Shown here: positions 14,875-22,396 of the stretch, one piece after another
Position numbering within the stretch: position 1 is the stretch's first letter
Layout of the letters: each line of letters starts with the position of its first letter
Origin: DASRBO01 sp035653595
GTDB lineage: Bacteria > Actinomycetota > Acidimicrobiia > Acidimicrobiales > JAJPHE01
Assembly: GCA_035653595.1 (NCBI GenBank)
Contig: DASRBO010000036.1
Coordinates: 1-34,860 of the forward strand
Reading direction: 5' to 3'
DNA: 34,860 nt
Program-made: the position numbers and the translations under genes
Notes under the pieces: generated by a model
Told to the model about the DNA's origin: nothing
The model's database searches: none
The model's input: the letters and a program-made list of their open reading frames with translations, nothing else

Positions 14875-15371
14875 TGGGAGGGACCCCGACCACCGTGATA
14901 CGGCGCCGCTCGGCCTGGGCGTCCAAGGACGCGGGAAGCGCACTGATGCTGCTGCCGGCTGCCGTTCTGGTCATGGTGGTTCTGGGTGCCCTGGTGGTCG
15001 ACCAGGCCCATATCTTCCTGGCCCAGCGCCAGCTGGCGTCGGCCGCCCAGGCGGCGGCCACCGACGCCGTGTCCCAGCTGGACAGCGCCGCCTTCTACCG
15101 CACGGGCGCGGTGGCCCTCGATCCGACCGCGGCGGACCGGGTGGCGGTGGGGTCGGTGGCCGACCAGTCCCTCGACGGCCTACAGCTGGAAGGACCCCCC
15201 ATGGTGGTGGTCGTCGGCCGGCAGGTCTGCGTGGCCCTCACCGCCCGGGTGCCAGCCATCTTCGGCCGGGCGATCCCCGGTTTCGGGGCGCCCACGATCG
15301 TGACCGCCCGGTCGACCGCTACCGCCGCCGGCGACCGGCCGGGCCCGGTGCCGTCCCGTCGCATCTGCTAA
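14862..15371 (+). CDS. TadG-like pilus assembly protein
   Basis: A 169-residue protein. A basic N-terminus (TTVIRRRSAWASKDAGS) precedes one transmembrane helix at about 26-47 (ALMLLPAAVLVMVVLGALVV). QRQLASAAQAAATDAVSQL follows, which is the typical helix of TadG-like (putative Flp pilus-assembly TadE/G-like) proteins. A small outer domain with one Cys follows. The ATG at 14862 lies inside the end of the previous gene. This is the last gene of the Tad operon; no prepilin peptidase gene follows. Confidence 0.72.
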   Translation: MRRVMGGTPTTVIRRRSAWASKDAGSALMLLPAAVLVMVVLGALVVDQAHIFLAQRQLASAAQAAATDAVSQLDSAAFYRTGAVALDPTAADRVAVGSVADQSLDGLQLEGPPMVVVVGRQVCVALTARVPAIFGRAIPGFGAPTIVTARSTATAAGDRPGPVPSRRIC

Positions 15372-15415
15372 CGCGGGAGCGGTGGCGCCGCCCGGGCGCC
15401 CGGTGGGAGGAACCC

Positions 15416-16573
15416 TTGCGCTCGATCGACGTTCTCGCCCCCGAGTCGGGCGTCAGGCTGGCGGGCATTCTCGACGCCGAGCCGACCGGCGCCGGCGCCC
15501 GGTTGCGGCGATTGCCGGCCTGGACCAGGCAGCAGATCCTCGACCCCGCCCTCCGGTTCGTCGCCACCATGCCGTCCGGGGCCCGCCTCGAGACCGTCAC
15601 CGACTCCACGGCGGTGGAGGTCGACGCCCTCCTGACCCGCCTGCAGCTCGGGGACCAGAAGCCTCCTCCGGCGATCTTCGAGCTGGTGGTGGACGGCGAG
15701 GTGGTGGCCTCGGCCTCCTTCGACGAGGGGAGGGTCATCCGCACCGACCCGGCCACGCTGACCATGGAGGTGCACCGGGGCCCGGCGGTAACCATCCGCT
15801 TCGACGGGCTGGCGGCCCGCTCCAAGCGGATCGAGCTGTGGCTGGACCAGGGGGCGTCGTTCGAGCTGCGGGGCGTGCGCATCGACGACGGCGCGACCGC
15901 CGCCAGCCCCGAGCCGTCCGGGCGCACCCGCTGGGTCCACTACGGCAGCTCCATCAGCCACTGCGTCGAGGCCGAGCGTCCCACCGGGGTCTGGCCGGCG
16001 GTGGCGGCCCGCATGGCCGGGGTCGACCTGTTGAGCCTGGGGCTTGCCGGCCAGTGCCATCTCGACCCGATGGTGGCCAGGACCATCCGCGATCTCGACG
16101 TCGACCTCATCACCATGAAGGTCGGGATCAACGTGGTGAACGGCGACACCATGCGGGAGCGAACCTTCCTGGCGGCCGTGCAGGGCTTCCTAGACACCGT
16201 GCGGGAGGGTCACCCGGAGACGCCCATCGGCGTCATCACCCCCATCATCTGTCCGGTGGCCGAGGACCACTCGGGACCCACCCTCGTCGGGGCCGACGGC
16301 TCGGTGTATGTCGTCGACCGGCCCGTGGAGCTGACAGTCGGGGCGCTGAGCCTGCGTCGCATCCGCCAGCTCCTCGGCGACGTGGTGGCGGCCCGCCAGG
16401 AGGCCGGCGACAAGAACATCGTCCTGTTCGACGGGCTCGGTCTGTTCGGCGCCGACGACGTGGCCGACCTGCCCGACGGCCTGCATCCCAACTCCGCCGG
16501 CTACCGTCGCATGGGGGAGCGCTTCCACGCCCTGGCCTTCGGCCCCGGCGGAGCCTTCTCCTCGCTGCTGTGA
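15416..16573 (+). CDS. SGNH/GDSL-family hydrolase with N-terminal beta domain (SsfX3-like)
   Basis: A 385-residue protein. Residues 1-170 form a beta-rich domain that resembles the N-terminal part of SsfX3-like GDSL enzymes. The SGNH core starts at VHYGSSIS, with nucleophile Ser179 in a GSS variant of GDS. Block II Gly lies in GLAGQ (about 212), block III Asn in KVGINVVN (239), and block V is DGLHPNSAGY with Asp354 and His357. All catalytic positions are present. The TTG start at 15416 is well supported by GGGAGGA at 15405-15411, while the longer open frame lacks a ribosome binding site. It may read through from the Tad operon 44 bases upstream. Likely an esterase or acyltransferase of unknown substrate; no signal peptide is seen. 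Confidence 0.8.
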   Translation: MRSIDVLAPESGVRLAGILDAEPTGAGARLRRLPAWTRQQILDPALRFVATMPSGARLETVTDSTAVEVDALLTRLQLGDQKPPPAIFELVVDGEVVASASFDEGRVIRTDPATLTMEVHRGPAVTIRFDGLAARSKRIELWLDQGASFELRGVRIDDGATAASPEPSGRTRWVHYGSSISHCVEAERPTGVWPAVAARMAGVDLLSLGLAGQCHLDPMVARTIRDLDVDLITMKVGINVVNGDTMRERTFLAAVQGFLDTVREGHPETPIGVITPIICPVAEDHSGPTLVGADGSVYVVDRPVELTVGALSLRRIRQLLGDVVAARQEAGDKNIVLFDGLGLFGADDVADLPDGLHPNSAGYRRMGERFHALAFGPGGAFSSLL

Positions 16574-16623
16574 TCAGAGGCGTCCGCCGGCCGCTGATCC
16601 GGAGCAGCTGATAGACCTCTGCC

Positions 16624-17457
16624 ATGCCCACGACATCGAACGGAGCGGTCTCCCTCTACTACGAGACCTTCGGCGCCGACAACGACCCGGTGCTGTTGCT
16701 GGTCAACGGCCTCGGGAGCCAGTGCATCAACTTCAAGGTCGAGTTCTGCCAGCTGTTCGTGGAGGCCGGCTTCCGGGTGGTGCGCTTCGACAACCGCGAC
16801 GTCGGCCTCTCCAGTCACCTCAAGGGCGGGCCCCACTACACAGTGGAGGACATGGCGGCGGACGGCTTCGCCGTCCTCGACGCCGTCGGGGCGGAGGCCG
16901 CCCACATCGCCGGCTGGTCCATGGGCGGGATGATCGTGCAGGCGATGGCCCTGCGCCATCCCGAGCGGGTGCTCTCGATGACATCGGTCATGTCGGCCCC
17001 GGGGGCCATCCCGGGCCAGCGCGACCCGGACGTGATCGCCGCCTTCAACGCCCCGCCGGCGACCACCCGCGAGGAGGCGGCCGAGCGCCACCTGGCCGGA
17101 CTCAAGGCGTGGGGCAGCCCGGCCTGCTACGAGGTCGACCGGATCAGGGCCGACGCCTACGCCGCCTACGACCGGTGCTGGGACCCCGGGGGCCGGGCCC
17201 GCCAGGCGGCGGCGGTGGCGGCGTCACCCTCGCGCCGCCAGGCCCTGGGGTCGCTGACGGTGCCGACCCTGGTCGTGCACGGCGACGCCGACCGGCTGGT
17301 GCCCCCCGAAGGGGGCCGGGCCACGGCCGAAGCCATCCCCGGCGCCCGGCTCGAGATCGTGGAGGGCATGGGCCACGACTACCCGCCGCAGTACTGGCCG
17401 ACGATGGTCGAGCTCATCTCCAGCCACGCCCGCGCCGCCGCCGCTAGGCGGGACTGA
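16624..17457 (+). CDS. Alpha/beta hydrolase fold protein
   Basis: A 277-residue cytoplasmic hydrolase. VLLLVNGLGS carries the oxyanion-hole loop (NG in place of HG). RVVRFDNRDVGLS is the usual second strand. GWSMGG holds the nucleophile Ser99. HGDADRLVPP supplies the acid (Asp223) and GMGHDYPP the catalytic His251. The pattern is like that of the aclacinomycin methylesterase RdmC and related esterases, but the substrate cannot be named. ATG 16624 fits the fold; no strong ribosome binding site is visible. The next gene follows after a few bases, so co-transcription is likely. Confidence 0.85.
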   Translation: MPTTSNGAVSLYYETFGADNDPVLLLVNGLGSQCINFKVEFCQLFVEAGFRVVRFDNRDVGLSSHLKGGPHYTVEDMAADGFAVLDAVGAEAAHIAGWSMGGMIVQAMALRHPERVLSMTSVMSAPGAIPGQRDPDVIAAFNAPPATTREEAAERHLAGLKAWGSPACYEVDRIRADAYAAYDRCWDPGGRARQAAAVAASPSRRQALGSLTVPTLVVHGDADRLVPPEGGRATAEAIPGARLEIVEGMGHDYPPQYWPTMVELISSHARAAAARRD

Positions 17458-17474
17458 CCGCGCCGGTGGAACCG

Positions 17475-18167
17475 ATGCCCGAGGACTGGGAGCGGGCGGT
17501 GGCTGTGGTCGCCCATCCCGACGACCTCGAGTACGGCATGGCCAGCGCCGTGGCCCGGTTCACCAGGCAGGGCAGGAGGGTGGCCTACGTCCTGGCCACG
17601 AGCGGGGAGGCGGGCATCGACGCAATGGCGCCGGTCGAGTGCGGTCCGCTGCGCGAGGAGGAGCAACGACGCAGCGCCGCCGTGGTGGGGGTGGACGAGG
17701 TGGAGTTCCTCGGTCACCCCGACGGGGCGGTCGAGTACGGGCTCGCCCTGCGCCACGACATCGCCGCTGCCCTGCGCCGCCTCCGGCCGCAGGTCGTGCT
17801 GGGCATGAGCTTCGACCTCACCTGGGGCGACAGCGGGCCGGTCAACCACGCCGACCACCGGGCGGTGGGCCTGGCGACCCTCGACGCCTGCCGCGACGCC
17901 GCCAACCGCTGGGTCTTCACCGACGCCGGCGAGCCCTGGTCGGGCATCACGGCCGTCTACCTGGCCGGCACCGCCGTCACCACCCACTTCGTCGACGTGA
18001 CCGACACGATCGACGCCGGGGTGGCGTCGCTGCGCGAGCACCGGGCCTACATCGACGGACTGGGCACCGGCTTCGATCCCGACCGGTTCCTGCGCGACAT
18101 GGCCGGCTACGGCGGGATGGCGGCCGGATGCGAGTACGCCGTCCTGCTGCGTCGCTTCGGTGTTTGA
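17475..18167 (+). CDS. PIG-L (LmbE-like) family deacetylase
   Basis: A 230-residue zinc-dependent N-deacetylase fold. AHPDD at 13-17 is the family metal-binding motif, and NHADHRAVG supplies the third zinc ligand. TSGEAG and GHPDGAVEYG are also typical. Relatives remove acetyl groups from GlcNAc conjugates, such as MshB in mycothiol synthesis and Mca in mycothiol-conjugate cleavage. The sequence alone does not decide the substrate. ATG 17475 is preferred because GGTGGA lies just upstream; GTG at 17466 is an alternative. The 3' end overlaps the following kinase gene by 8 bases. Confidence 0.85.
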   Translation: MPEDWERAVAVVAHPDDLEYGMASAVARFTRQGRRVAYVLATSGEAGIDAMAPVECGPLREEEQRRSAAVVGVDEVEFLGHPDGAVEYGLALRHDIAAALRRLRPQVVLGMSFDLTWGDSGPVNHADHRAVGLATLDACRDAANRWVFTDAGEPWSGITAVYLAGTAVTTHFVDVTDTIDAGVASLREHRAYIDGLGTGFDPDRFLRDMAGYGGMAAGCEYAVLLRRFGV

Positions 18168-19071
18168 CCTTCGGGCCGACTACGGGATCGAAGCCTCTCG
18201 CTGGGAAGCCCATCCGGGCGGCTTCGAGAGCACCGGATGGGTGGTCGACGCCAAGTGGTTCATCAAGGTGTGGGCTCCCGACCCCGACGGGGCCGACGAC
18301 GGCGCCTACCGTCAGGCGAGCCCAGCGTCGGGTCCCGAGCTGCGACTGGTCCTGTTGGAGGACCTGGCCCGGGCGGGGCTACCAGTGCCAGCGCCGCTGC
18401 GGAACCGCCGGGGCGCCCTGGTGACGGCCACTGCCGAGCGCCGCTACGCCGTGTTCCCGTTCGTGGCCGGGCGGGCGGCGAACGATGACGACTGGGAGCT
18501 GACGGCCGCCGCCCTGCGGCGGGTGCATGCGGTCCCGCCACCGCCCCTGCCGAGGGCTTCGATGGCCGAGGCGACGATCGAGGCACTGGGGGAAAGGTTG
18601 GACCATCCCTGGATCGCCGATCGCCGTCGCCTGCTGGCCGACTACATCGAGCGCCTGTGGGCGGTGATCGACGCCGCCCGCAGGACCTCCGTGGGCGAGG
18701 TGCTGTGCCACAACGACTTCGGCGGGTGGAACCTGATCATCGATGGGGACAGGGTGGCGGGGATCGTCGACTGGGACTGGGCGATGCTCGCTCCCCGCGA
18801 GCACGACCTCTGGATCGCGACCGAGGGCCCGCATGCCCGTGCGTTCCTCGAGGCCTACGGCGCCTACGACCTCGACCCGACCCATCTGGAGTATGCCCTG
18901 CTCGCCCGGGCGCTTCGCGATCTGGCCGCTCGGGTGCTGGGCGAGCGGGACCGGCCCGGCGTCGAGGAGTGGGGTTTCCGGCGCCTGGCCAGGCTCGAGG
19001 ACAACCTGGCGGTCTTCGCTCCCTTCTGCCGGGCCCGGCCCGTCGTCGGCGTCAGCGGCGCCGGCACCTGA
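18160..19071 (+). CDS. Aminoglycoside phosphotransferase (APH)-fold kinase
   Basis: A 303-residue protein of the APH/choline kinase fold. FIKVW near 34-38 holds the likely ATP-binding Lys36. LCHNDFGGWNLII at 182-194 is the Brenner-type catalytic loop, with Asp186 as base. GIVDWDWA (about 201-208) carries the metal-binding Asp204. All key residues are present, so it is probably active on a small hydroxylated molecule. Annotation as antibiotic resistance is not justified, because many APH-fold proteins act on sugars or other metabolites. The GTG at 18160 overlaps the preceding deacetylase gene, suggesting a shared pathway. Confidence 0.82.
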   Translation: MFDLRADYGIEASRWEAHPGGFESTGWVVDAKWFIKVWAPDPDGADDGAYRQASPASGPELRLVLLEDLARAGLPVPAPLRNRRGALVTATAERRYAVFPFVAGRAANDDDWELTAAALRRVHAVPPPPLPRASMAEATIEALGERLDHPWIADRRRLLADYIERLWAVIDAARRTSVGEVLCHNDFGGWNLIIDGDRVAGIVDWDWAMLAPREHDLWIATEGPHARAFLEAYGAYDLDPTHLEYALLARALRDLAARVLGERDRPGVEEWGFRRLARLEDNLAVFAPFCRARPVVGVSGAGT

Positions 19072-19105
19072 TCCCGCCGGGTCCGGCCCGCTCAAAGCCG
19101 TTCGA

Positions 19106-19123
19106 CCGCCGGTGCGCCGGCGG
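19106..19123 (+). terminator. GC hairpin between kinase and methyltransferase genes
   Basis: CCGCCGG, TGCG and CCGGCGG form a perfect 7-bp stem with a four-base loop, ending 13 bases before the next ATG. No T tract follows. It could end transcripts without a T tract or affect ribosome access to the methyltransferase gene. Confidence 0.3.
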
Positions 19124-19136
19124 CCAGGATGGGTCG

Positions 19137-19874
19137 ATGGAGGGGTTCGACGCAGCGACCTACGGCCAGCGGGTCGCCCATCGCTACGACCGAATCCACC
19201 GGCACCTGTCGGCCGAGCCGGCGGTGTCCCTGCTGGCGTCGCTGGCAGGGGAGGGCCCGGCCCTCGAGCTGGGAGTGGGCACCGGCCGGGTGGCCGTGCC
19301 GTTGGCGGCCGCCGGGGTCGAGGTGTGGGGCGTGGACGCTTCTCCGGCCATGCTCGAGGTGTTGCAGGCCAAGCCCGGCGGTGACTCGGTCAAGACCAGC
19401 GTGGCTGACTTCGCCGCCATCGACCTGGCCTCGACCTTCGCCCTGGTCTACGTGGTGTTCAACACCTTCTTCTCGCTGCTGACCCAACCGGCCCAGTGCC
19501 AGTGCGTCGCCGCCGTGGGCCGGCACCTGCGGCCGGGGGGCCGGTTCGTGATCGAGGCCTTCGTCCCCGACCTGGCCATCTTTGACCGTGGCCAGCGGGT
19601 GACCGTCAACGCCATCGATCTCGACGAGGTCGACATGTCGGTGACCCGTCACGACCGGGCCGGGCAGACCGTGGCCACCCAGCACATCTACCTCGGTCCC
19701 GATCGGGTGGAGCTGGTCCCGACCGTCCTGCGTTACGCCTATCCGGCGGAGCTGGACCTGATGGCGGCCATGGCGGGACTCGAGCTGGAATGGCGGTGGG
19801 CCGGGTGGGACCGGGCCCCGTTCCTGGGCGACAGCGGCGGCCACGTGTCGGTGTACCGGCGGCCGGCGGAGTAG
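19137..19874 (+). CDS. Class I SAM-dependent methyltransferase
   Basis: A 245-residue Rossmann-fold methyltransferase. Motif I is LELGVGTGR at about 43-51, with GVDASPAML (Asp67) as the acidic end of strand beta-2. YVVFNTFFSLLT is the post-motif region seen in small-molecule methyltransferases, and HLRPGGRFVIEAFVPD is motif III. The C-terminal half is beta-rich. ATG 19137 is preceded by AGGATGG. The substrate is unknown. Confidence 0.85.
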   Translation: MEGFDAATYGQRVAHRYDRIHRHLSAEPAVSLLASLAGEGPALELGVGTGRVAVPLAAAGVEVWGVDASPAMLEVLQAKPGGDSVKTSVADFAAIDLASTFALVYVVFNTFFSLLTQPAQCQCVAAVGRHLRPGGRFVIEAFVPDLAIFDRGQRVTVNAIDLDEVDMSVTRHDRAGQTVATQHIYLGPDRVELVPTVLRYAYPAELDLMAAMAGLELEWRWAGWDRAPFLGDSGGHVSVYRRPAE

Positions 19875-19879
19875 GCGGC

Positions 19880-20095
19880 GTGGCCCGGGCCGACCTCCAC
19901 CTGCCCACCCCGATCGACCCATACGAGGCCCGCGCTCACCGGCTCCTGTCCCTGCTGCTGCTCAGCCAGCTGGTCGCCCTGGGGCGGCCGGAGGAGGCCT
20001 CGGGGGGAAGGGCGCGCCCGGCGTCGGCCCGGCGGCGGGGGGCTCGTCGCAGCGAGCGTCGGCGTCAGCCGGTGCGCCCGCCTCGGTCGTGCTGA
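19880..20095 (+). CDS. Small hypothetical ORF (doubtful)
   Basis: A 71-residue frame beginning at GTG 19880, 5 bases after the methyltransferase stop. It has a helical, Leu-rich stretch (YEARAHRLLSLLLLSQLVAL) and then a very Arg/Pro-rich tail, which in such GC-rich DNA can arise without selection. No family is recognised. It ends just before a strong hairpin that seems to close this transcription unit, which gives it slight support. Confidence 0.3.
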   Translation: MARADLHLPTPIDPYEARAHRLLSLLLLSQLVALGRPEEASGGRARPASARRRGARRSERRRQPVRPPRSC

Positions 20096-20100
20096 GGAGA

Positions 20101-20120
20101 CCGGCCCGAGTGAGGGCCGG
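20101..20120. terminator. Hairpin at a convergent gene junction, possible bidirectional terminator
   Basis: CCGGCCC (20101-20107), a six-base loop and GGGCCGG (20114-20120) form a perfect 7-bp stem between plus-strand genes ending by 20095 and the minus-strand gene ending at 20132. No T tract is present on either strand. Confidence 0.5.
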
Positions 20121-20131
20121 CCCCCATCCGG

Positions 20132-20491
20132 TCAGCCCAGGCCGGATGCCAGCCGCTTGGGGGCGATCAGGCGGTAGCTGTCCTGGACCAGCTCTTCAAG
20201 CTCGGCCCAGTCCAGTCTGGCGCTGGTGAGGCGGACGCCGATCCAGCCCTTGGGCCCCACGTAGGAGGGGAAGAAGTAGGGATCGCCCTGCGCCCGCAGG
20301 GCGGCCTGGTCGTCGCGGGTCGCCTTCAGCGACACCGACGGAACGGCGGGGTCGTGGCCACCGGCCATGCAGAAGATCTTCTTGCGCACCCGGAAGGTGG
20401 CCTCGCCCCAGGTCTCCTCCTCGTAGGCCTCGGGGAGGGCCAGGCAGATGCGGCGCAGGCGGTCGATCGGTTTGGGCCCGGCCACCGCCAT
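20132..20491 (-). CDS. MmcQ/YjbR family protein
   Basis: A 119-residue protein with the family pattern LPEAYEEETWGEATFRVRKKIFCM, then VSLKATRDDQAALRAQ, YVGPKGWIGVRLT and LIAPKRLA. YjbR-type proteins adopt a CyaY-like fold. They are often labelled DNA-binding, but their function is not settled. The ATG at 20489-20491 gives the usual length. A 48-base gap separates it from the gene upstream, so both may be on one transcript. Confidence 0.88.
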   Translation of the reverse strand: MAVAGPKPIDRLRRICLALPEAYEEETWGEATFRVRKKIFCMAGGHDPAVPSVSLKATRDDQAALRAQGDPYFFPSYVGPKGWIGVRLTSARLDWAELEELVQDSYRLIAPKRLASGLG

Positions 20492-20539
20492 GTTCTATCC
20501 GAGGCCGCTGAGCGAGCGCCGCCTGCCGGTCGGGGCGGG

Positions 20540-21466
20540 CTACCCCGCCGGCTGGCCGGCCAGGGCGGTGCGGATGGCCTCGGCCTGGCGCTCCAGCTCG
20601 ATCTCCTCCGCCGGCCCCTCCGCCCTGACCAGCTCCCATGGGATCGGGCCGCCGGCGGCGGGGTCGTCGGGGTAGCGGGGGACCACGTGGGTGTGCAGGT
20701 GGGGCACTGTGTTACCCAGGGTGAGGTAGTTGAGCTTGAGGGGCCGGAACACCTCCTGCAGCGCCCGTCCCAGTCGGGTCACCTCGGCCCAGTAGCGGGC
20801 GGCCTGGACCGGCTCGAGGTCGCTCGGGTCGACGGCGTGGCCCTGGTTCCAGATGGCGACGCAGTAACCCCGGAAGCGGCTGTGGCGGTCGAGGCGGACG
20901 TCGGCCACCTCGCCCCGTGCGACCAGCAGGCTGGAGGGGTGCTCGCCGCCCAACGACGAGCACATCGAGCAGCCCTGTCCGGCGACGCGCGACGGCCAGT
21001 CCGCCGACCACGTGGTCGGCCAGGGCCGCATGGTGGCGAAGGACGCATCGCTGTCGTCGAGGTCGCGCTGGTGGTAGGCGATGTCGTCGCAACGCTGGTA
21101 GCCGAGGTGGGCCCAGAAGCCGAGGGCGGCGGTGTTGGCGGCCTCGACCGCCAGGCGGAGCTGGGAGATGCCGGAGCGGAGCAAGCGGGACTCGGCCTCC
21201 TCGACCAGGGCGCGACCCAGCCCGGTGCCCTGGCGGTCGGGCCGCACCGCCACCCGCTTGAGCCATCCGCGGTGGCCGTCGTAGCAGGCCATGACGCTGC
21301 CGACGATGGTTCCGGAGTCCTCCGCCACCAGGAAGATCCAGGGGTCGCGGCGGAGGCGTTCGGTGATCTCGGCCCGATCGACGGCCTCGCCCCGGCCCAG
21401 CCCGGCGGCGGCCCACAGCGAACAGAGCCCGGCGGCGTCGGCGGCGCTGGCCATGCGAATGTCCAT
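20540..21466 (-). CDS. GNAT acetyltransferase fused to a HIT-domain protein
   Basis: A 308-residue two-domain protein. Residues 1-135 are a GNAT acetyltransferase: VAVRPDRQGTGLGRALV holds the acetyl-CoA-binding motif (R79 to G84), and NTAALGFWAHLGY is motif B. Residues about 160-300 are a HIT domain: CSMCSSLGG carries a CxxC possibly binding zinc, and NTVPHLHTHVVPRY holds the HxHxH triad (His256, 258, 260) used for nucleotide phosphoester hydrolysis or transfer. Both active-site motifs look intact, and one frame runs through with no stop. The ATG at 21464-21466 puts the GNAT fold at the N-terminus; the upstream extension is Arg/Gly-rich and unlikely. The combined substrate is unknown. Confidence 0.85.
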   Translation of the reverse strand: MDIRMASAADAAGLCSLWAAAGLGRGEAVDRAEITERLRRDPWIFLVAEDSGTIVGSVMACYDGHRGWLKRVAVRPDRQGTGLGRALVEEAESRLLRSGISQLRLAVEAANTAALGFWAHLGYQRCDDIAYHQRDLDDSDASFATMRPWPTTWSADWPSRVAGQGCSMCSSLGGEHPSSLLVARGEVADVRLDRHSRFRGYCVAIWNQGHAVDPSDLEPVQAARYWAEVTRLGRALQEVFRPLKLNYLTLGNTVPHLHTHVVPRYPDDPAAGGPIPWELVRAEGPAEEIELERQAEAIRTALAGQPAG

Positions 21467-21544
21467 CCGCTCAGTCTGGTGGGCGCCCGTCCGCCCCCGC
21501 TGTCGATTGGCGGGCCCCGGCTCTTCCACCGGCGGCTCTGGCGC

Positions 21545-22396
21545 TCAGCTGCCGCTGGCGAGCGCCGGGGCCGGTCGGGTGGGCAGCAGCGAGCGCAGGA
21601 CGCTGCGGTAACGGGGGTCGTGGAACAGCTTGGCCGTGACCAGCGCCCTGGGGGCCAGCACCCACACCCCGGCGGCGACCGTCGCTCCGGCCAGGGGGGC
21701 GACCAAGTAGATCCAGAGCCCACCCAGGTGCCCCGACACGATCGCCGGCCCCAGGCTGCGGGCCGGGTTGAGGCTGGTGCCGGTGTAGGGCGCTCCCCGC
21801 CAGACCTCCAGGGCCACCGTAACCAGCACGGCCCACGGGGTCCAGCGGGCGGTGCGGGGCGAGGACAGGAAGCTGAAGATGACCAGGATGAGGAGACCGG
21901 TCATGAGGGCCTCCAGCCCGATAGCCGCCATCGGGCCCAGACCGGGCCGGGGGGCGGTGCGGCCGAAGCCCACGGCGGCGGCTCGGCCGTCCCAGGCCAA
22001 CCGCAGGGCCTCGGCGCCGACGAGCCCGCCGGCGCACTGGGCCACGACGTAGCCCACCAGGTCGTGGAGGTGCACGTGGCGCTGCAGCCAGAAGGCCAGC
22101 GTGACGGCCGGGTTGAGGTGGGCACCGCTGCGCCGGCCCATCGGGGAGACGGTAACCAGCGCCCCTGCGCCGGCGAAGAGCACCCCGGTCAGGAGCAGGC
22201 GGGCGGACGGGGAGGGCACCACGCTGGCCACCGGGGAGTGGGGCCCGAAGTCGAGGGTGACGGCCGACAGCCCGAAGAAGACGAGCAGCGCCGTCCCCAC
22301 CAGCTCGCATCCCCAGTCGACGGGGTGCCATCCGCCGGCGGCGGGGACGCCCCCGCCCGCGCCCCGAGCGGTCAGCGCCGCTGGCCGGCGCCCCAC
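21545..22396 (-). CDS. Aquaporin (MIP family channel)
   Basis: A 283-residue polytopic membrane protein with six long hydrophobic segments and both channel signatures: HLNPAVT (NPA at 95-97) and SLNPARS (NPA at 210-212). Arg213 is the selectivity-filter Arg. The second motif ends in NPARS rather than the NPARD of glycerol facilitators, which favours a water channel. The GTG start at 22394-22396 is inferred; GGGAG precedes it closely. The gene overlaps the end of the upstream S9 peptidase gene by 25 bases, so the two are probably co-transcribed. Confidence 0.92.
   Translation of the reverse strand: MGRRPAALTARGAGGGVPAAGGWHPVDWGCELVGTALLVFFGLSAVTLDFGPHSPVASVVPSPSARLLLTGVLFAGAGALVTVSPMGRRSGAHLNPAVTLAFWLQRHVHLHDLVGYVVAQCAGGLVGAEALRLAWDGRAAAVGFGRTAPRPGLGPMAAIGLEALMTGLLILVIFSFLSSPRTARWTPWAVLVTVALEVWRGAPYTGTSLNPARSLGPAIVSGHLGGLWIYLVAPLAGATVAAGVWVLAPRALVTAKLFHDPRYRSVLRSLLPTRPAPALASGS

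Noticed and set aside
8252..15371. Type II or type IV secretion system
   Set aside because: The TadZ/A/B/C order with small pilin-like genes and no secretin or VirB set fits a Tad pilus.
16572..16599. GATCAG...CTGATC inverted repeat after the SGNH hydrolase gene
   Set aside because: Only six pairs with a 16-base loop; too weak to call a terminator.
18160..19071. Antibiotic resistance gene (aminoglycoside phosphotransferase)
   Set aside because: Only the general fold is supported; the clustering with a deacetylase and methyltransferase suggests metabolism.
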